Below, piece by piece: positions 56,487 through 64,000 of a stretch of DNA of 64,000 bases. Made by a program: the position numbers and the translations under genes. Origin of the DNA: Paraeggerthella hongkongensis (lineage in GTDB: Bacteria > Actinomycetota > Coriobacteriia > Coriobacteriales > Eggerthellaceae); the NCBI RefSeq assembly GCF_003340345.1, contig NZ_PPTQ01000009.1, positions 1 to 64,000 of the forward strand, read 5' to 3'. A model generated the notes under the pieces. It was not told the DNA's origin, ran no database searches, and saw only the letters and a list, made by a program, of their open reading frames with translations. Within the stretch, counting starts at the first letter, position 1. Each line of letters begins with the position of its first letter.

Positions 56487-57986
56487 ATGGGTACTACGCG
56501 AGAGACGAGGGTTCTGTCCGCTGTTGGATTTGGATTGGCCAAAGCTGCCACATCACTTGCCTACATGACCGCAATGGGATCGGTTGCATCCAGCATCGGA
56601 TTTGTGTCCGAGCTTGATTTCATGATTGCCATGAATCTTGTTGCTTGCGCGACCGGCCTTGCCATAGCATGGCTTGCTGGCAAAGGAAAGCTTGCTAGGA
56701 AAAGCCTTTCCCAGGTTCCTGCCGTCATCATATTCGTTGCAGGCTTGTCGCTGAATTTTATCTCGGGCCCATTCGCACTGCCCCCGGTCTTCTTGGCAAA
56801 ACTGCTTGGTGCATTATGCGGGTTTTCAATAACAATAGCTTGCGCATGCTGGCTTGAAGTGCTCTCCGCTCAAGACAGCCTCCAGCATTCGATCAACCAA
56901 ATCGTCTGCGCGCTGATCATCCAGGGAGTACTGGTCGCGTGTCTTTCCTTTGCGCCAGCAACTGTCGTGAGGATAGCGGAGATTGCCTTTTTCCTTGTTT
57001 CTTCCTTTCTGCTTCGAGCAGTCCGGCGAAATATCCCGGCAACAGAGCACAAAACACCCCCCGAAACACGGCCAGACCTGCGTTTCGAGTTGTTCCAATC
57101 TTACATTTGCCTGTTCGTGCTCGTCGGCGTCGTGGGGATTCTGCACACCTCGGTTCTTGGCTCTTCGACGGAGCACATCGTGGGAGATGTGAACATGTGG
57201 TTACCGCTTGGGGTTGCAACGTTTATTACGGCCATTCTCGCTTTCGCAACCGCTCGGCGCCCCAATCCTACAAGCGTCTATAAAGGCTGTTTTCCTTGCA
57301 TGCTTGTGATTTTGTCGTTGTTACCTTTCATGGGAGACTTTCTTAGCTCTTTCACGGGGTTTGTCATGATCGCCTGCTATGACGTTTGTGGCATGATGTT
57401 CCTTGTCTTCATCGTCGAACGATCGCGTACCTTGTCTTACCCCAGCTATATTCTGTCTGGACTTTACTTAGGAGGTTCAAGCCTATCTCTTTTCGTCGGC
57501 TTGTCCATCGGGCTTTTGCTTGGGGCCTTAAGCGCCGATTACGGCTTGTCGCTTCTCACCCTTCTGGCGTTTGCAACCATCTACCCGCTGGTAACCGTGC
57601 TCATGATCGCAGTCCGAAAAAGCCGGGGATCAAGCGACAGGAACCAAAGCATGCACATCGCAGAAGCGGTAACAATGAAGAGCGTCGATGCCTCAGAAGC
57701 GCGTGCCGAGCACGCGTCTGAACTAGACCCCGCCGAAAGCGAAACGAGCATCGAGCAAAGGCTTGCCGTCATCGCCGAAGAAGTGGCACTCACGAAACGC
57801 GAGCGAGAAATCATGGCGTTTCTAGCTCGCGGACGCTCTGCCAGATACATTGCCGAAGCGCTTGTCATATCGGAAAACACCGTGTGGTCCCACATCAAGC
57901 GCGTGTATTCGAAAACGGGAGTCACCTGCAAACAAGAGCTTATCGACCTTGTGGAAGCCCCAACGGAAACAAGCCATAGCAGCTAA
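56487..57986 (+). CDS. LuxR-type regulator with a 12-helix membrane domain
   Basis: 499 residues. About 390 residues of hydrophobic helices are followed by an acidic linker and a C-terminal LuxR helix-turn-helix: LTKREREIMAFLARGRSARY, IAEALVISENTVWSHIKRVY and SKTGV. This architecture is abundant in Eggerthellaceae, where such genes sit beside respiratory reductases and are thought to sense substrates through the membrane domain. Here it is divergent from the flavin reductase at 54330-56207. CGGAGG supports the start. Confidence 0.92.
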   Translation: MGTTRETRVLSAVGFGLAKAATSLAYMTAMGSVASSIGFVSELDFMIAMNLVACATGLAIAWLAGKGKLARKSLSQVPAVIIFVAGLSLNFISGPFALPPVFLAKLLGALCGFSITIACACWLEVLSAQDSLQHSINQIVCALIIQGVLVACLSFAPATVVRIAEIAFFLVSSFLLRAVRRNIPATEHKTPPETRPDLRFELFQSYICLFVLVGVVGILHTSVLGSSTEHIVGDVNMWLPLGVATFITAILAFATARRPNPTSVYKGCFPCMLVILSLLPFMGDFLSSFTGFVMIACYDVCGMMFLVFIVERSRTLSYPSYILSGLYLGGSSLSLFVGLSIGLLLGALSADYGLSLLTLLAFATIYPLVTVLMIAVRKSRGSSDRNQSMHIAEAVTMKSVDASEARAEHASELDPAESETSIEQRLAVIAEEVALTKREREIMAFLARGRSARYIAEALVISENTVWSHIKRVYSKTGVTCKQELIDLVEAPTETSHSS

Positions 57987-58256
57987 AACGCACGAACCCG
58001 GAATGCGACCACAGGCGACCGGCCCATGGTCGCGACCGATTTCCTGCCTGCCTACCCCAACAACGTAAAAGCCAAAGGTTACGAATCGTATTCGAGGAGA
58101 GACGCCTTTGCGCCTTCCCTCGAAGCGAGTGCTATTATCGAGCTGCGCACGACCTCTCGCCTCCATACTGCATGCATGGCAGGAAAAAAGCACGCACAAA
58201 CACGGCGCGCAGACAAGGGCTTGCCGGATTGTCTCGAGAGAATAGAAAGGATTGCC

Positions 58257-59210
58257 ATGTGCTCGGGTATCAGGTTCACGGATGCGTCGGGAAACATGTA
58301 CTTCGGTCGTAACTTGGATTGGAGCTGCTCATACGGAGAGCATGTATGCATTACGCCCATTGGATATGCACCCGCATCCCCTTTCGACGCCATCGAGGAA
58401 ACCCTCTACCCTGTTATAGGAATGGGGATCGTCGCCGACGACACGCCACTCTATTTCGATTGCGCCAACGACCAAGGTCTTGCCATAGCAGGCTTGAACT
58501 TCCCTGGCTTCGCACAGTACGAACCCGCCTCCGTCGACGGCAAGGTCAATGTTGCGTCCTACGAGTTTCCCCTTTGGGTAACAAGCTTGCACAAAACCGT
58601 CGACGAAGTTGAGGCGGCGCTGCAAAACGTCGCGATCGTCGACAAGCCCCTTAACGCCGATTTTCAGTCGTCCCTGCTCCACTGGATCATTGGAGATGCA
58701 GCCCGATCGATCGTCGTCGAATACACCGATCAAGGCATGCAAGTGTTCCACGACGATGTCGACGTCCTCACTAACCAACCAGGATTCGCCTGGCAGTTCG
58801 AGAACCTACGGGGCTATCTCAACGTCACCAGCGACGTCCCCCCTACGCGCACGTGGCGCGCGGCAACGCTTGAGCCCTATGGATCGGGCGCTGGCATGCG
58901 CGGCATCCCGGGTGACTACTACTCCCCCTCGCGCTTCGTGCGGCTTGCATACCTGAACGCAAATTACCCGCAGAAAAACTCCGAGAAGGAGAACGTTTCC
59001 CGCTTGTTCCGTTCCCTTGCGGGAGTCTCCATGGTGGAAGGCGCTGCGCGCATGTCGAACGGCGACTTCGAAATCACCGTGTTCAGCGGGGGTTTCTCGT
59101 CGCGCACGAACACGTACTACTACTCCACATACGACGACCCAGCCATCCGCTCTGTATCGCTCGATAATTACGATTGGCGCGGCCCGAGCCTCATCTCAAT
59201 CGAACAATAG
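58257..59210 (+). CDS. Choloylglycine hydrolase-family (bile salt hydrolase-like) enzyme
   Basis: 317 residues from MCSGIRF with GAAAGGA upstream. The frame opens 77 codons earlier, but processing to expose Cys2 requires this start. Ntn-hydrolase residues are present: Cys2, GRNLDW (Arg18, Asp21), GLNFPGF, LTNQPGFAWQFENLRGY and SPSRFVRLAY, matching the bile salt hydrolase set of Cys2, Arg18, Asp21, Asn82, Asn175 and Arg228 types. It should cleave amide-linked taurine or glycine from bile salts, or another N-acyl amide. No signal peptide; cytoplasmic. It follows the LuxR gene by 270 bases. Confidence 0.88.
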   Translation: MCSGIRFTDASGNMYFGRNLDWSCSYGEHVCITPIGYAPASPFDAIEETLYPVIGMGIVADDTPLYFDCANDQGLAIAGLNFPGFAQYEPASVDGKVNVASYEFPLWVTSLHKTVDEVEAALQNVAIVDKPLNADFQSSLLHWIIGDAARSIVVEYTDQGMQVFHDDVDVLTNQPGFAWQFENLRGYLNVTSDVPPTRTWRAATLEPYGSGAGMRGIPGDYYSPSRFVRLAYLNANYPQKNSEKENVSRLFRSLAGVSMVEGAARMSNGDFEITVFSGGFSSRTNTYYYSTYDDPAIRSVSLDNYDWRGPSLISIEQ

Positions 59211-59780
59211 AAAAACATGCGGGGTGCTCTGCATAACGCGCCAATGCGTCGCCCCGAGGGCTCTTGAACGAATCGCTTTTTTTGGGGCGTGCGCCAGAGC
59301 GCAGGCGCACGCATTCGCATGGCAGGCATTCGGGATCAAGCCCCTAGGCTTTGTCCATGCCGAAGCCGTAATTTCGTTCAAGCAGGTCTGCGAGAGGCTC
59401 CCGCATCAGGTTTTCCTGCACATGCTTCTTGTCGCGAAGCGATCGCATGAGTAGACGGTTCCGTTCTTTTCAACGCTTGCCGCAGGCCATGTTGCACTGC
59501 GACTCCAAGATGCGCGAGATAGACTTGGCCATCCAGGACGGGTACGTGCTTCATCCCGTAAAGACCAAGACGAACGCGCTGGTGAAGAAGGATGCAACCA
59601 AGAACTTCACCTACCTTGGGGCATGACCGACTACGAGGTAGGGTTCGACCATGTCATCTGCCAGGCGCAAGGGTCCTATCTGCTGGCGAAAAATATGGAG
59701 GCTGCGCCCGTTTGGACGATATCACTCTTCAGGCTTACATGACCCATCCACGAGCTATTTTAGACATCCGAGTGTTTTTC
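59211..59780. other. Intergenic region with small gene fragments
   Basis: No intact gene. On the plus strand around 59490-59740 short frames give SKMREIDLAIQDGYVLHPVK and MTDYEVGFDHVICQAQGSYL, which look protein-like but are broken and unrecognised, possibly the remains of one gene. A T7 run at 59278-59284 follows GC-rich sequence after the hydrolase gene and could contribute to termination. Confidence 0.4.
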
Positions 59781-60404
59781 TCATGCCTCGTTCTTGCCGC
59801 TGATCCCAAGACTTTTCGCCATCCCCGTCACTGCCGCGATGCCTCCTGCGATGGCGGAGCCGGCCAACGTGGCAAGCTCCTCCATGGGGAGCTCGGAATC
59901 GCTGTCCGCCCATTGATGGTAGAGCGCCAGCAGCCCCGAGCAGAAAAACGAAACGAAAAGCTCGAAGTACGGCCCCAGGTCCTCAGCCAACCCAAGAGCG
60001 TCCCTTTCCGCAAGAACATCTGCCATAGCGGGCCTGAGCCTCGATATGAGAGCATCGGTATCCACATGTTGCACCACAGCTGCCCTCTGATCGAACGTGG
60101 CAATGAGCTCGGCGCTGAGCTCCCGGAAGATAACAGGAACGTTTACGGAGCCGTCCTCGTCTGCCGCGGCAGTGGTCAGAACTTCGGCCAGGCGTCTCAT
60201 CTCCTCGCGCAGAAGGCTGTCAACAAGACCGTCTATCGAGCTGTACCTCAGATAAAAGGTCTTGCGATCAATGTCAGCACGCTCGGCTAGCTCCTTGACG
60301 GTGACGTTTTTTAGACCTTTCTCAGCCAAAAGCTCCCCAAAGGCCGTCCTAATGGCTTCGTCGACCTTCCTCCTGCGCCTGTCGCTTCTGCTGCTCCCCG
60401 GCAT
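59781..60404 (-). CDS. TetR-family transcriptional regulator
   Basis: 207 residues. The DNA-binding region is AIRTAFGELLAEKGLKNVTV, KELAERADIDRKTFYLRYSS. The C-terminal domain is helical and of typical TetR size. It is divergent from the radical SAM gene at 60567; two palindromes lie in the gap. AGGAG is present upstream of the ATG. Confidence 0.9.
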   Translation of the reverse strand: MPGSSRSDRRRRKVDEAIRTAFGELLAEKGLKNVTVKELAERADIDRKTFYLRYSSIDGLVDSLLREEMRRLAEVLTTAAADEDGSVNVPVIFRELSAELIATFDQRAAVVQHVDTDALISRLRPAMADVLAERDALGLAEDLGPYFELFVSFFCSGLLALYHQWADSDSELPMEELATLAGSAIAGGIAAVTGMAKSLGISGKNEA

Positions 60405-60431
60405 ATCGCTCCTTTCATTTCTTGATACAAG

Positions 60432-60456
60432 TCTACATTAAGGCTAGTTATGTAGA
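60432..60456. promoter_or_regulatory. TCTACAT-N11-ATGTAGA palindrome before tetR
   Basis: Seven-base arms 60432-60438 and 60450-60456, 28 bases upstream of the tetR start; a candidate site for autorepression. Confidence 0.5.
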
Positions 60457-60507
60457 TAAATGCTCACTGCGGCGCAGTGTGACCATTGTTAGTACTCGCA
60501 AATCTCA

Positions 60508-60549
60508 ATACAATCCACAGTGTTGATAGCTCCACACTGTGGATTGTAT
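60508..60549. promoter_or_regulatory. 42-bp inverted repeat before the radical SAM gene
   Basis: The 15-bp arms ATACAATCCACAGTG and CACTGTGGATTGTAT are exact complements around 12 bases and end 17 bases before the ATG at 60567. It would be either an operator for the divergent TetR or a leader hairpin that hides the ribosome binding site region. Confidence 0.65.
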
Positions 60550-60566
60550 CATGGAAAGAGGTTGGC

Positions 60567-61997
60567 ATGAGGGCTGCTGATCAGATCAAGCGCGCGGCGA
60601 TGATGAAGACCGTGGGGTACCTGCTCGAGGACCCGGATAAGAACATAACCAAGATCATGGACATGATCGACAAGGTGGCCCCCGAGGACCTCTTTCGCAA
60701 CCAGCGCAATGCCTTCCGCACTGCCATCGACTCGAAGAACAACTGGTACCAGCTCATCATGCGCATTCTGGAGAAGATGAACCCCGAGGTTCGCGACGCA
60801 CTGGTCAAGAACCTTGTCGTGGACGGTAATCTAATGGCCTGGCCCATCCAGGAAGAGATGCGCAAGAAGCACCGGTGCAACATTCCCTGGGCTATCCTGC
60901 TGGACCCTACCAGCGCCTGCAACCTGAGCTGCACCGGTTGCTGGGCGGCCGAGTACGGCCACAAACTCAACCTCACCTACGACGACATCGACTCCATCGT
61001 TCGCCAGGGCAAAGAGCTTGGCTGCCACATCTACATCTACACCGGAGGCGAGCCTCTGGTGCGCAAGAAGGATCTGATCAGGCTCTGCAAGGCGCATTCT
61101 GACTGCAGTTTCTTGTGCTTCACCAACGCCACCCTCATCGACGAGGACTTCTGTCAGGATCTGCTGCGCGTTAAGAATTTCGTGCCCTCCATCAGCGCCG
61201 AGGGAACCCGGGAGACCACCGACGCCCGTCGCGGCAAGGGCACCTACGACAAGGTGGTCGCCGCCATGGCGCTGCTGAAGTCCCACGGGCTTCCCTTCGG
61301 CATCTCGGCCTGCATCACGTCCCAGAACGCCGACGCCATCGGGTCCGAAGAATTTGTGGACTGGATGATCGAGCAGGGTGCCTTGTTCTGCTGGATCTTC
61401 AACTACATGCCGGTGGGCATGGACGCCCCGGCCGAGCTCATGCTCACCGTGGAGCAGCGCAAGCGGATGTACGGTTTCGTGCGCAGGATGCGCGAGGAGA
61501 AGCCGCTTTTCCTCATGGACTTCCAAAACGACGGTGAGTTCGTAGGAGGCTGCATCGCAGGAGGCCGCCGTTACCTGCATATCAATGCCGCAGGCGACGT
61601 GGAACCTTGCGTGTTCATTCACTACTCCAACGCCAACATTCACGACATGAGCCTTCTGGAGTGCCTGAAATCCCCGCTGTTCATGCAGTACTACGAAGGC
61701 CAGCCCTTCAATGACAACCTCCTTCGCCCCTGTCCGATGCTGGAGAACCCCGGATGCCTCGAGGCCATGGTCGAGGCATCCGGTGCGCACCCCACCGACC
61801 TGCACCAGTTTGAGAGCGCGGAGCACCTGTGCGGCAAGTGCCGCGACTTCGCGCGCGCCTGGGAGCCGGTAGCCGAGGAGCTGTGGACTGATCAGGACGA
61901 CGCGCGCTACCCCTACCGCAAGGACATCTCGGTCCTCATGTCTTCGGAGGAACTGAACAAGTTCGCCAAACAGGGTCGTGAGCTGAGGAAACTGTAA
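60567..61997 (+). CDS. Radical SAM/SPASM-type protein
   Basis: 476 residues from MRAADQ, AAAGAGG upstream; the frame opens at 60486 inside the palindrome and is not preferred. About 110 helical residues precede the radical SAM motif CNLSCTGCWA (CX3CX2C) and YIYTGGEPLVRKKDLIRLCK. The C-terminal part has VGGCIAG, VEPCVFIHYSN, CPMLENPGC and HLCGKCRDF, consistent with SPASM-like auxiliary clusters. Proteins of this type modify peptides or small molecules; no precursor peptide gene is evident nearby. Expression is probably controlled by the divergent TetR. Confidence 0.85.
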   Translation: MRAADQIKRAAMMKTVGYLLEDPDKNITKIMDMIDKVAPEDLFRNQRNAFRTAIDSKNNWYQLIMRILEKMNPEVRDALVKNLVVDGNLMAWPIQEEMRKKHRCNIPWAILLDPTSACNLSCTGCWAAEYGHKLNLTYDDIDSIVRQGKELGCHIYIYTGGEPLVRKKDLIRLCKAHSDCSFLCFTNATLIDEDFCQDLLRVKNFVPSISAEGTRETTDARRGKGTYDKVVAAMALLKSHGLPFGISACITSQNADAIGSEEFVDWMIEQGALFCWIFNYMPVGMDAPAELMLTVEQRKRMYGFVRRMREEKPLFLMDFQNDGEFVGGCIAGGRRYLHINAAGDVEPCVFIHYSNANIHDMSLLECLKSPLFMQYYEGQPFNDNLLRPCPMLENPGCLEAMVEASGAHPTDLHQFESAEHLCGKCRDFARAWEPVAEELWTDQDDARYPYRKDISVLMSSEELNKFAKQGRELRKL

Positions 61998-62367
61998 GCC
62001 GAGGGATCTGCCCCTGTCGAGTTAACGTGTCCCAAACGTGTCATAAACCCGCACCGAAGATTCGTTCGATGTGGGTTTATGACAGACGCTCTATGATAAA
62101 GCGAAAACCACCTTGCCGGAACGAAGTTCACCGTGCTTGAGTATTTGCTCGCTTGAGCAGTGCCAGTATTCACTTTGAGCAACCGAAATACTCAGCTTCA
62201 GCAGCGGCTGCCGATGCGGCCAGCAATGGCAGCCCACTTTCTGCCCCTAGCTTGCCCTCCTGCACTTGGCGCGCATGTTCACGTCGCCCATTTCGATTCA
62301 GGTCGCGTTGCGGACGATCCTGCCTAATGCGAAGTAATGCATTAGACAGGTAATGTGAAGCTTCACA
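61998..62367. other. Intergenic region with inverted repeats flanking IS debris
   Basis: No gene. It contains an inverted repeat at 62040-62083 (GTCATAAACCC with GGGTTTATGAC), a hairpin at 62319-62350 (CTAATGC with GCATTAG) and most of the palindrome 62349-62372. These probably mark the ends of decayed mobile elements. Confidence 0.5.
62040..62083. repeat. Inverted repeat after the radical SAM gene
   Basis: Arms of 14 bp (GTCATAAACCCGCA and TGTGGGTTTATGAC), 13 of 14 pairing, enclose 16 bases, 43 bases after the stop codon. No T-run. It may be a terminator-like hairpin or an old insertion end. Confidence 0.5.
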
Positions 62368-62372
62368 TTACC
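62349..62372. repeat. 24-bp perfect palindrome at the end of the istB fragment
   Basis: GGTAATGTGAAG is exactly repeated in inverse as CTTCACATTACC. It begins just where the istB fragment loses its reading frame, so it may be the junction with another element. Confidence 0.55.
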
Positions 62373-62805
62373 GATCGATGACCGCATCAGCGATAGCTCC
62401 TTCCCCGAACTTGGGATGCCATGCGCTGAGCGCAAACTGCGAGCAGAGAATTGAAGACCTTTGGCGCTGCCTGCTCTCGACAATCTCTAGAATCTCTCGC
62501 GCCCCTTTAGCTCTTGCCGCTTCCAACAGCCAGTCGTCAATAATCAAGACATCGCACTTGATGTGCTTCTTTTTGGCTGTTAGCCACTCTTCGTCACGCT
62601 CGGCGACAAGCTCGTCAATCATCTCCGGCAATCTCGCATAGCGTGCCGAGTGGAACGAGCTGCAAGCAGCAACGCCTAGAGCGCAAGCAATCCAGGTCTT
62701 TCCGGCACCTGACGCACCTGTGATCACGATGCTCCTTTTCGCCTTCACCCAGCCGCAGTTCGACAGTTCAAGTATCTGACTTTTATCGAGTCCCCGATCG
62801 CCATC
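62368..62805 (-). pseudogene. Truncated IS21-family istB (ATP-binding helper) fragment
   Basis: The frame reads GDRGLDKSQILELSNCGWVK, then a Walker A ITGASGAGKTWIACALG and Walker B VLIIDDWLLE, and ends ADAVIDR. Intact IstB has about 250 residues; here the N-terminal 100 or so are missing and the end stops before the SMR motif. The 5' break at 62806 coincides with the terminal repeats of the adjacent IS21 element, so that element interrupted or truncated this older copy. Confidence 0.82.
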
Positions 62806-62884
62806 TGGTTATTACACCCGTATCGGTACATCGTTCCAGACCATCGGTACGGCATTCCGCAGCATCGGCACAGTGATTCTGCCT
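62806..62884. mobile_element. Terminal repeats of the IS21-type element (left end in window)
   Basis: Three copies of ATCGG(T/C)AC start at 62822, 62843 and 62864, spaced exactly 21 bases apart. IS21 elements carry such multiple terminal repeats for transposase binding. The outer end probably begins at TGG, 62806, where the older istB fragment is cut. Confidence 0.65.
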
Positions 62885-62914
62885 AGCAGTGCACACCCAC
62901 AAGATATTGACTCC

Positions 62915-62950
62915 AAGGGCCCGACTGCAATCGAAAGCAATCGGGCCCTT
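62915..62950. terminator. Terminator-like hairpin inside the IS end
   Basis: AAGGGCCCGA pairs with TCGGGCCCTT over a 16-base loop. Short T/A runs on both sides suit either direction; on the minus strand it would end transcription from istB. Confidence 0.55.
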
Positions 62951-63086
62951 TCAGCTACTAGATACAGCTCGTTTCAATGCGTGTGTCGTATATCGTTGTC
63001 GCGGTAAACGGCTTTACGTCGGCAGGCAATTCGTTTCCCTGTGAGTACGGATTAGGATTACTGAGATCTAGAACCCCGGCGTGCCA

Positions 63087-63272
63087 TCATAACGTGCAGG
63101 TTGCCGCAAGCTCAAACAACTCTCCGCATACTGAGTCGTTGACGTCCTCGGCCCGCATGTTCTTTGCAGCGAAGTCCACGATGTAGTCTTCCAGCTCGAT
63201 CGGAACAGCCATCCAAAGATTCCTGCTGCATGCCTGCTGCAATATCTGCCGCACGGCCTCACGCGACAGCAT
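63087..63272 (-). CDS. Small ORF downstream of istB in the IS21 element
   Basis: 61 residues, beginning MLSREAVRQILQQACSRN and overlapping the istB stop by 14 bases, with GAAAGAAAG before the ATG. It is acidic and helical, contains VPIELEDYIVDFAAKN and has no recognised family. The coupling to istB suggests a real accessory protein of this IS element; coding evidence is moderate. Confidence 0.5.
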   Translation of the reverse strand: MLSREAVRQILQQACSRNLWMAVPIELEDYIVDFAAKNMRAEDVNDSVCGELFELAATCTL

Positions 63273-64000
63273 GGTTGCTTTCTTTCAGATCGTCATCCTT
63301 GAAGCGCTCGCGCATCGAGATCCCACCTTTGATTTCGATGATGTACGCATTGTTCTTTATACGGTCGACCACCGAGTCTCCCGCAGGGCAATTGCCTAAA
63401 AGAACCGGCCAGCCATCAACAAGATACTGCGTGCAGATGATAGTGGACTTCTTGGCTCGCGTGCGTGCATCGACGACAGCTAACAGCTCGTTTGCTTCTT
63501 GGATGGTAATCGAATCGGAAAGCAACCAGTCATCCACGATAAGAAGCGGAAGTCGCTTCAGCGAGGTAATCTTCTTTTTGTGCTTCAATGGATCCGTACG
63601 AAGTACGAGCAGCTCGTCAACCATGTCGCGGTAGTTCAGATACTCCGCCTTAACAAATTGACGGCACGCTGCATTGGCGAGTGCCGACCCCATGAAAGAT
63701 TTTCCGCCACCAGCCGCTGCTTGTATGATGATGTTGTGGCCCTTAGAGATGTAATCGCCTGTGGCAAGGCGCGATATCAACCCAGCGTCGAGTTCACGGT
63801 CTGAATCCATGCAAAGGTCTTCGAGGTGGGCATCGGGCTCTTCAAGATGCGCGCCCGATATGAGCCTTTCGATTTTCTCTGTCATCTTCACCGTGTAGAG
63901 ATTGTCGATGAGTATTGCCACGTATTCCTGCGCGGTCAGACCCTTCGCCTGCCCACTTCTCTCAAGCGCCTCTGCGGCTTCAATTATGGCAGTAAGCTTC
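63259..64000 (-). CDS. istB: IS21-family helper ATPase IstB, running off the right edge (partial)
   Basis: The open frame continues to the window edge (LTAIIEAAEALERSGQAKG before VAILIDNLY), so the true start is outside or at the very end. Walker A reads IIIQAAAGGGKSFMGSALA and Walker B LPLLIVDDWLLS; the C-terminal GGISMRERF is the conserved end of IstB. It assists the IstA transposase, which should lie to the right. It is distinct from the fragment at 62368-62805. Confidence 0.88.
   Translation of the reverse strand, partial: KLTAIIEAAEALERSGQAKGLTAQEYVAILIDNLYTVKMTEKIERLISGAHLEEPDAHLEDLCMDSDRELDAGLISRLATGDYISKGHNIIIQAAAGGGKSFMGSALANAACRQFVKAEYLNYRDMVDELLVLRTDPLKHKKKITSLKRLPLLIVDDWLLSDSITIQEANELLAVVDARTRAKKSTIICTQYLVDGWPVLLGNCPAGDSVVDRIKNNAYIIEIKGGISMRERFKDDDLKESNHAVA

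Noticed and set aside
1-64000. CRISPR arrays, rRNA genes and phage-type genes
   Set aside because: No regularly spaced direct repeats with unique spacers, no rRNA-like stretches and no phage structural or integrase genes were seen. The dispersed repeats found are inverted-arm elements, and the 21-bp-spaced repeats at 62822-62871 are IS ends.

Overview
The window looks like a chromosomal segment of an anaerobic gut actinobacterium of the Eggerthellaceae (Eggerthella, Gordonibacter and relatives). The evidence is high GC, an unusual density of molybdopterin oxidoreductase operons with ferredoxin-like, NrfD and TorD partners, a LuxR regulator carried on a 12-helix membrane domain next to a Tat-exported flavin reductase, a bile salt hydrolase-type gene and an LPxTG-like surface protein. 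The genus cannot be fixed from sequence reading alone.

Layout: 1-2.4 kb, a sortase-type surface protein. 2.4-7.4 kb, a complete DMSO-reductase-family operon (catalytic A, four-cluster B, NrfD-type C, TorD chaperone) on the minus strand. 7.9-10.4 kb, a three-gene unit (NrfD-like membrane protein, YtrA-type GntR regulator, SPFH/slipin protein). 11-18.3 kb, a second A-B-C operon extended with a radical SAM enzyme, a small protein with two CX4CH haem-type motifs, a DUF4405 cytochrome b and a TorD. 19.1-21.5 kb, a second copy of the NrfD/GntR/SPFH unit. 21.8-22.6 kb, an arylamine N-acetyltransferase. 22.9-27 kb, an MMPL transporter with a secreted heptad-repeat partner. 27-31 kb, housekeeping genes (tyrosine phosphatase, Ig-like mini-protein, NYN RNase, RlmB-type methylase, TRIC channel). 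31-32 kb, PadR and GNAT genes. 32.2-43.3 kb, one long minus-strand operon with two molybdoenzymes, B and C subunits, an HdrB-like CCG protein, a DUF2064 transferase, a Tes-like radical SAM enzyme and a ferredoxin-DUF169 protein. 43.9-47.3 kb, an MBL hydrolase, a Zn dehydrogenase and an EEP-family membrane protein. 47.5-50 kb, a TetR gene divergent from an MFS-CBS fusion. 51-53.7 kb, a pabA-pabB-pabC operon behind a probable attenuator. 54.3-58 kb, the flavin reductase and its divergent LuxR regulator. 58.3-59.2 kb, the bile-salt-hydrolase-like gene. 59.8-62 kb, TetR divergent from a radical SAM/SPASM gene. 62.3-64 kb, IS21-family debris and the end of an IS21 element that continues out of the window.

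Functionally the segment is mainly respiratory. Three NrfD-anchored molybdoenzyme complexes and one extracellular flavin reductase would feed quinol electrons to different acceptors, with dedicated TorD chaperones and local one-component regulators. Palindromes built from TATCCTA and TATGACA words lie upstream of both DMSO-reductase-type operons and both NrfD/GntR/SPFH units, suggesting shared control by the two GntR proteins. Several intergenic regions hold long inverted-repeat elements (about 150-210 bp) in at least two families, one present three times with compensatory changes in its arms.
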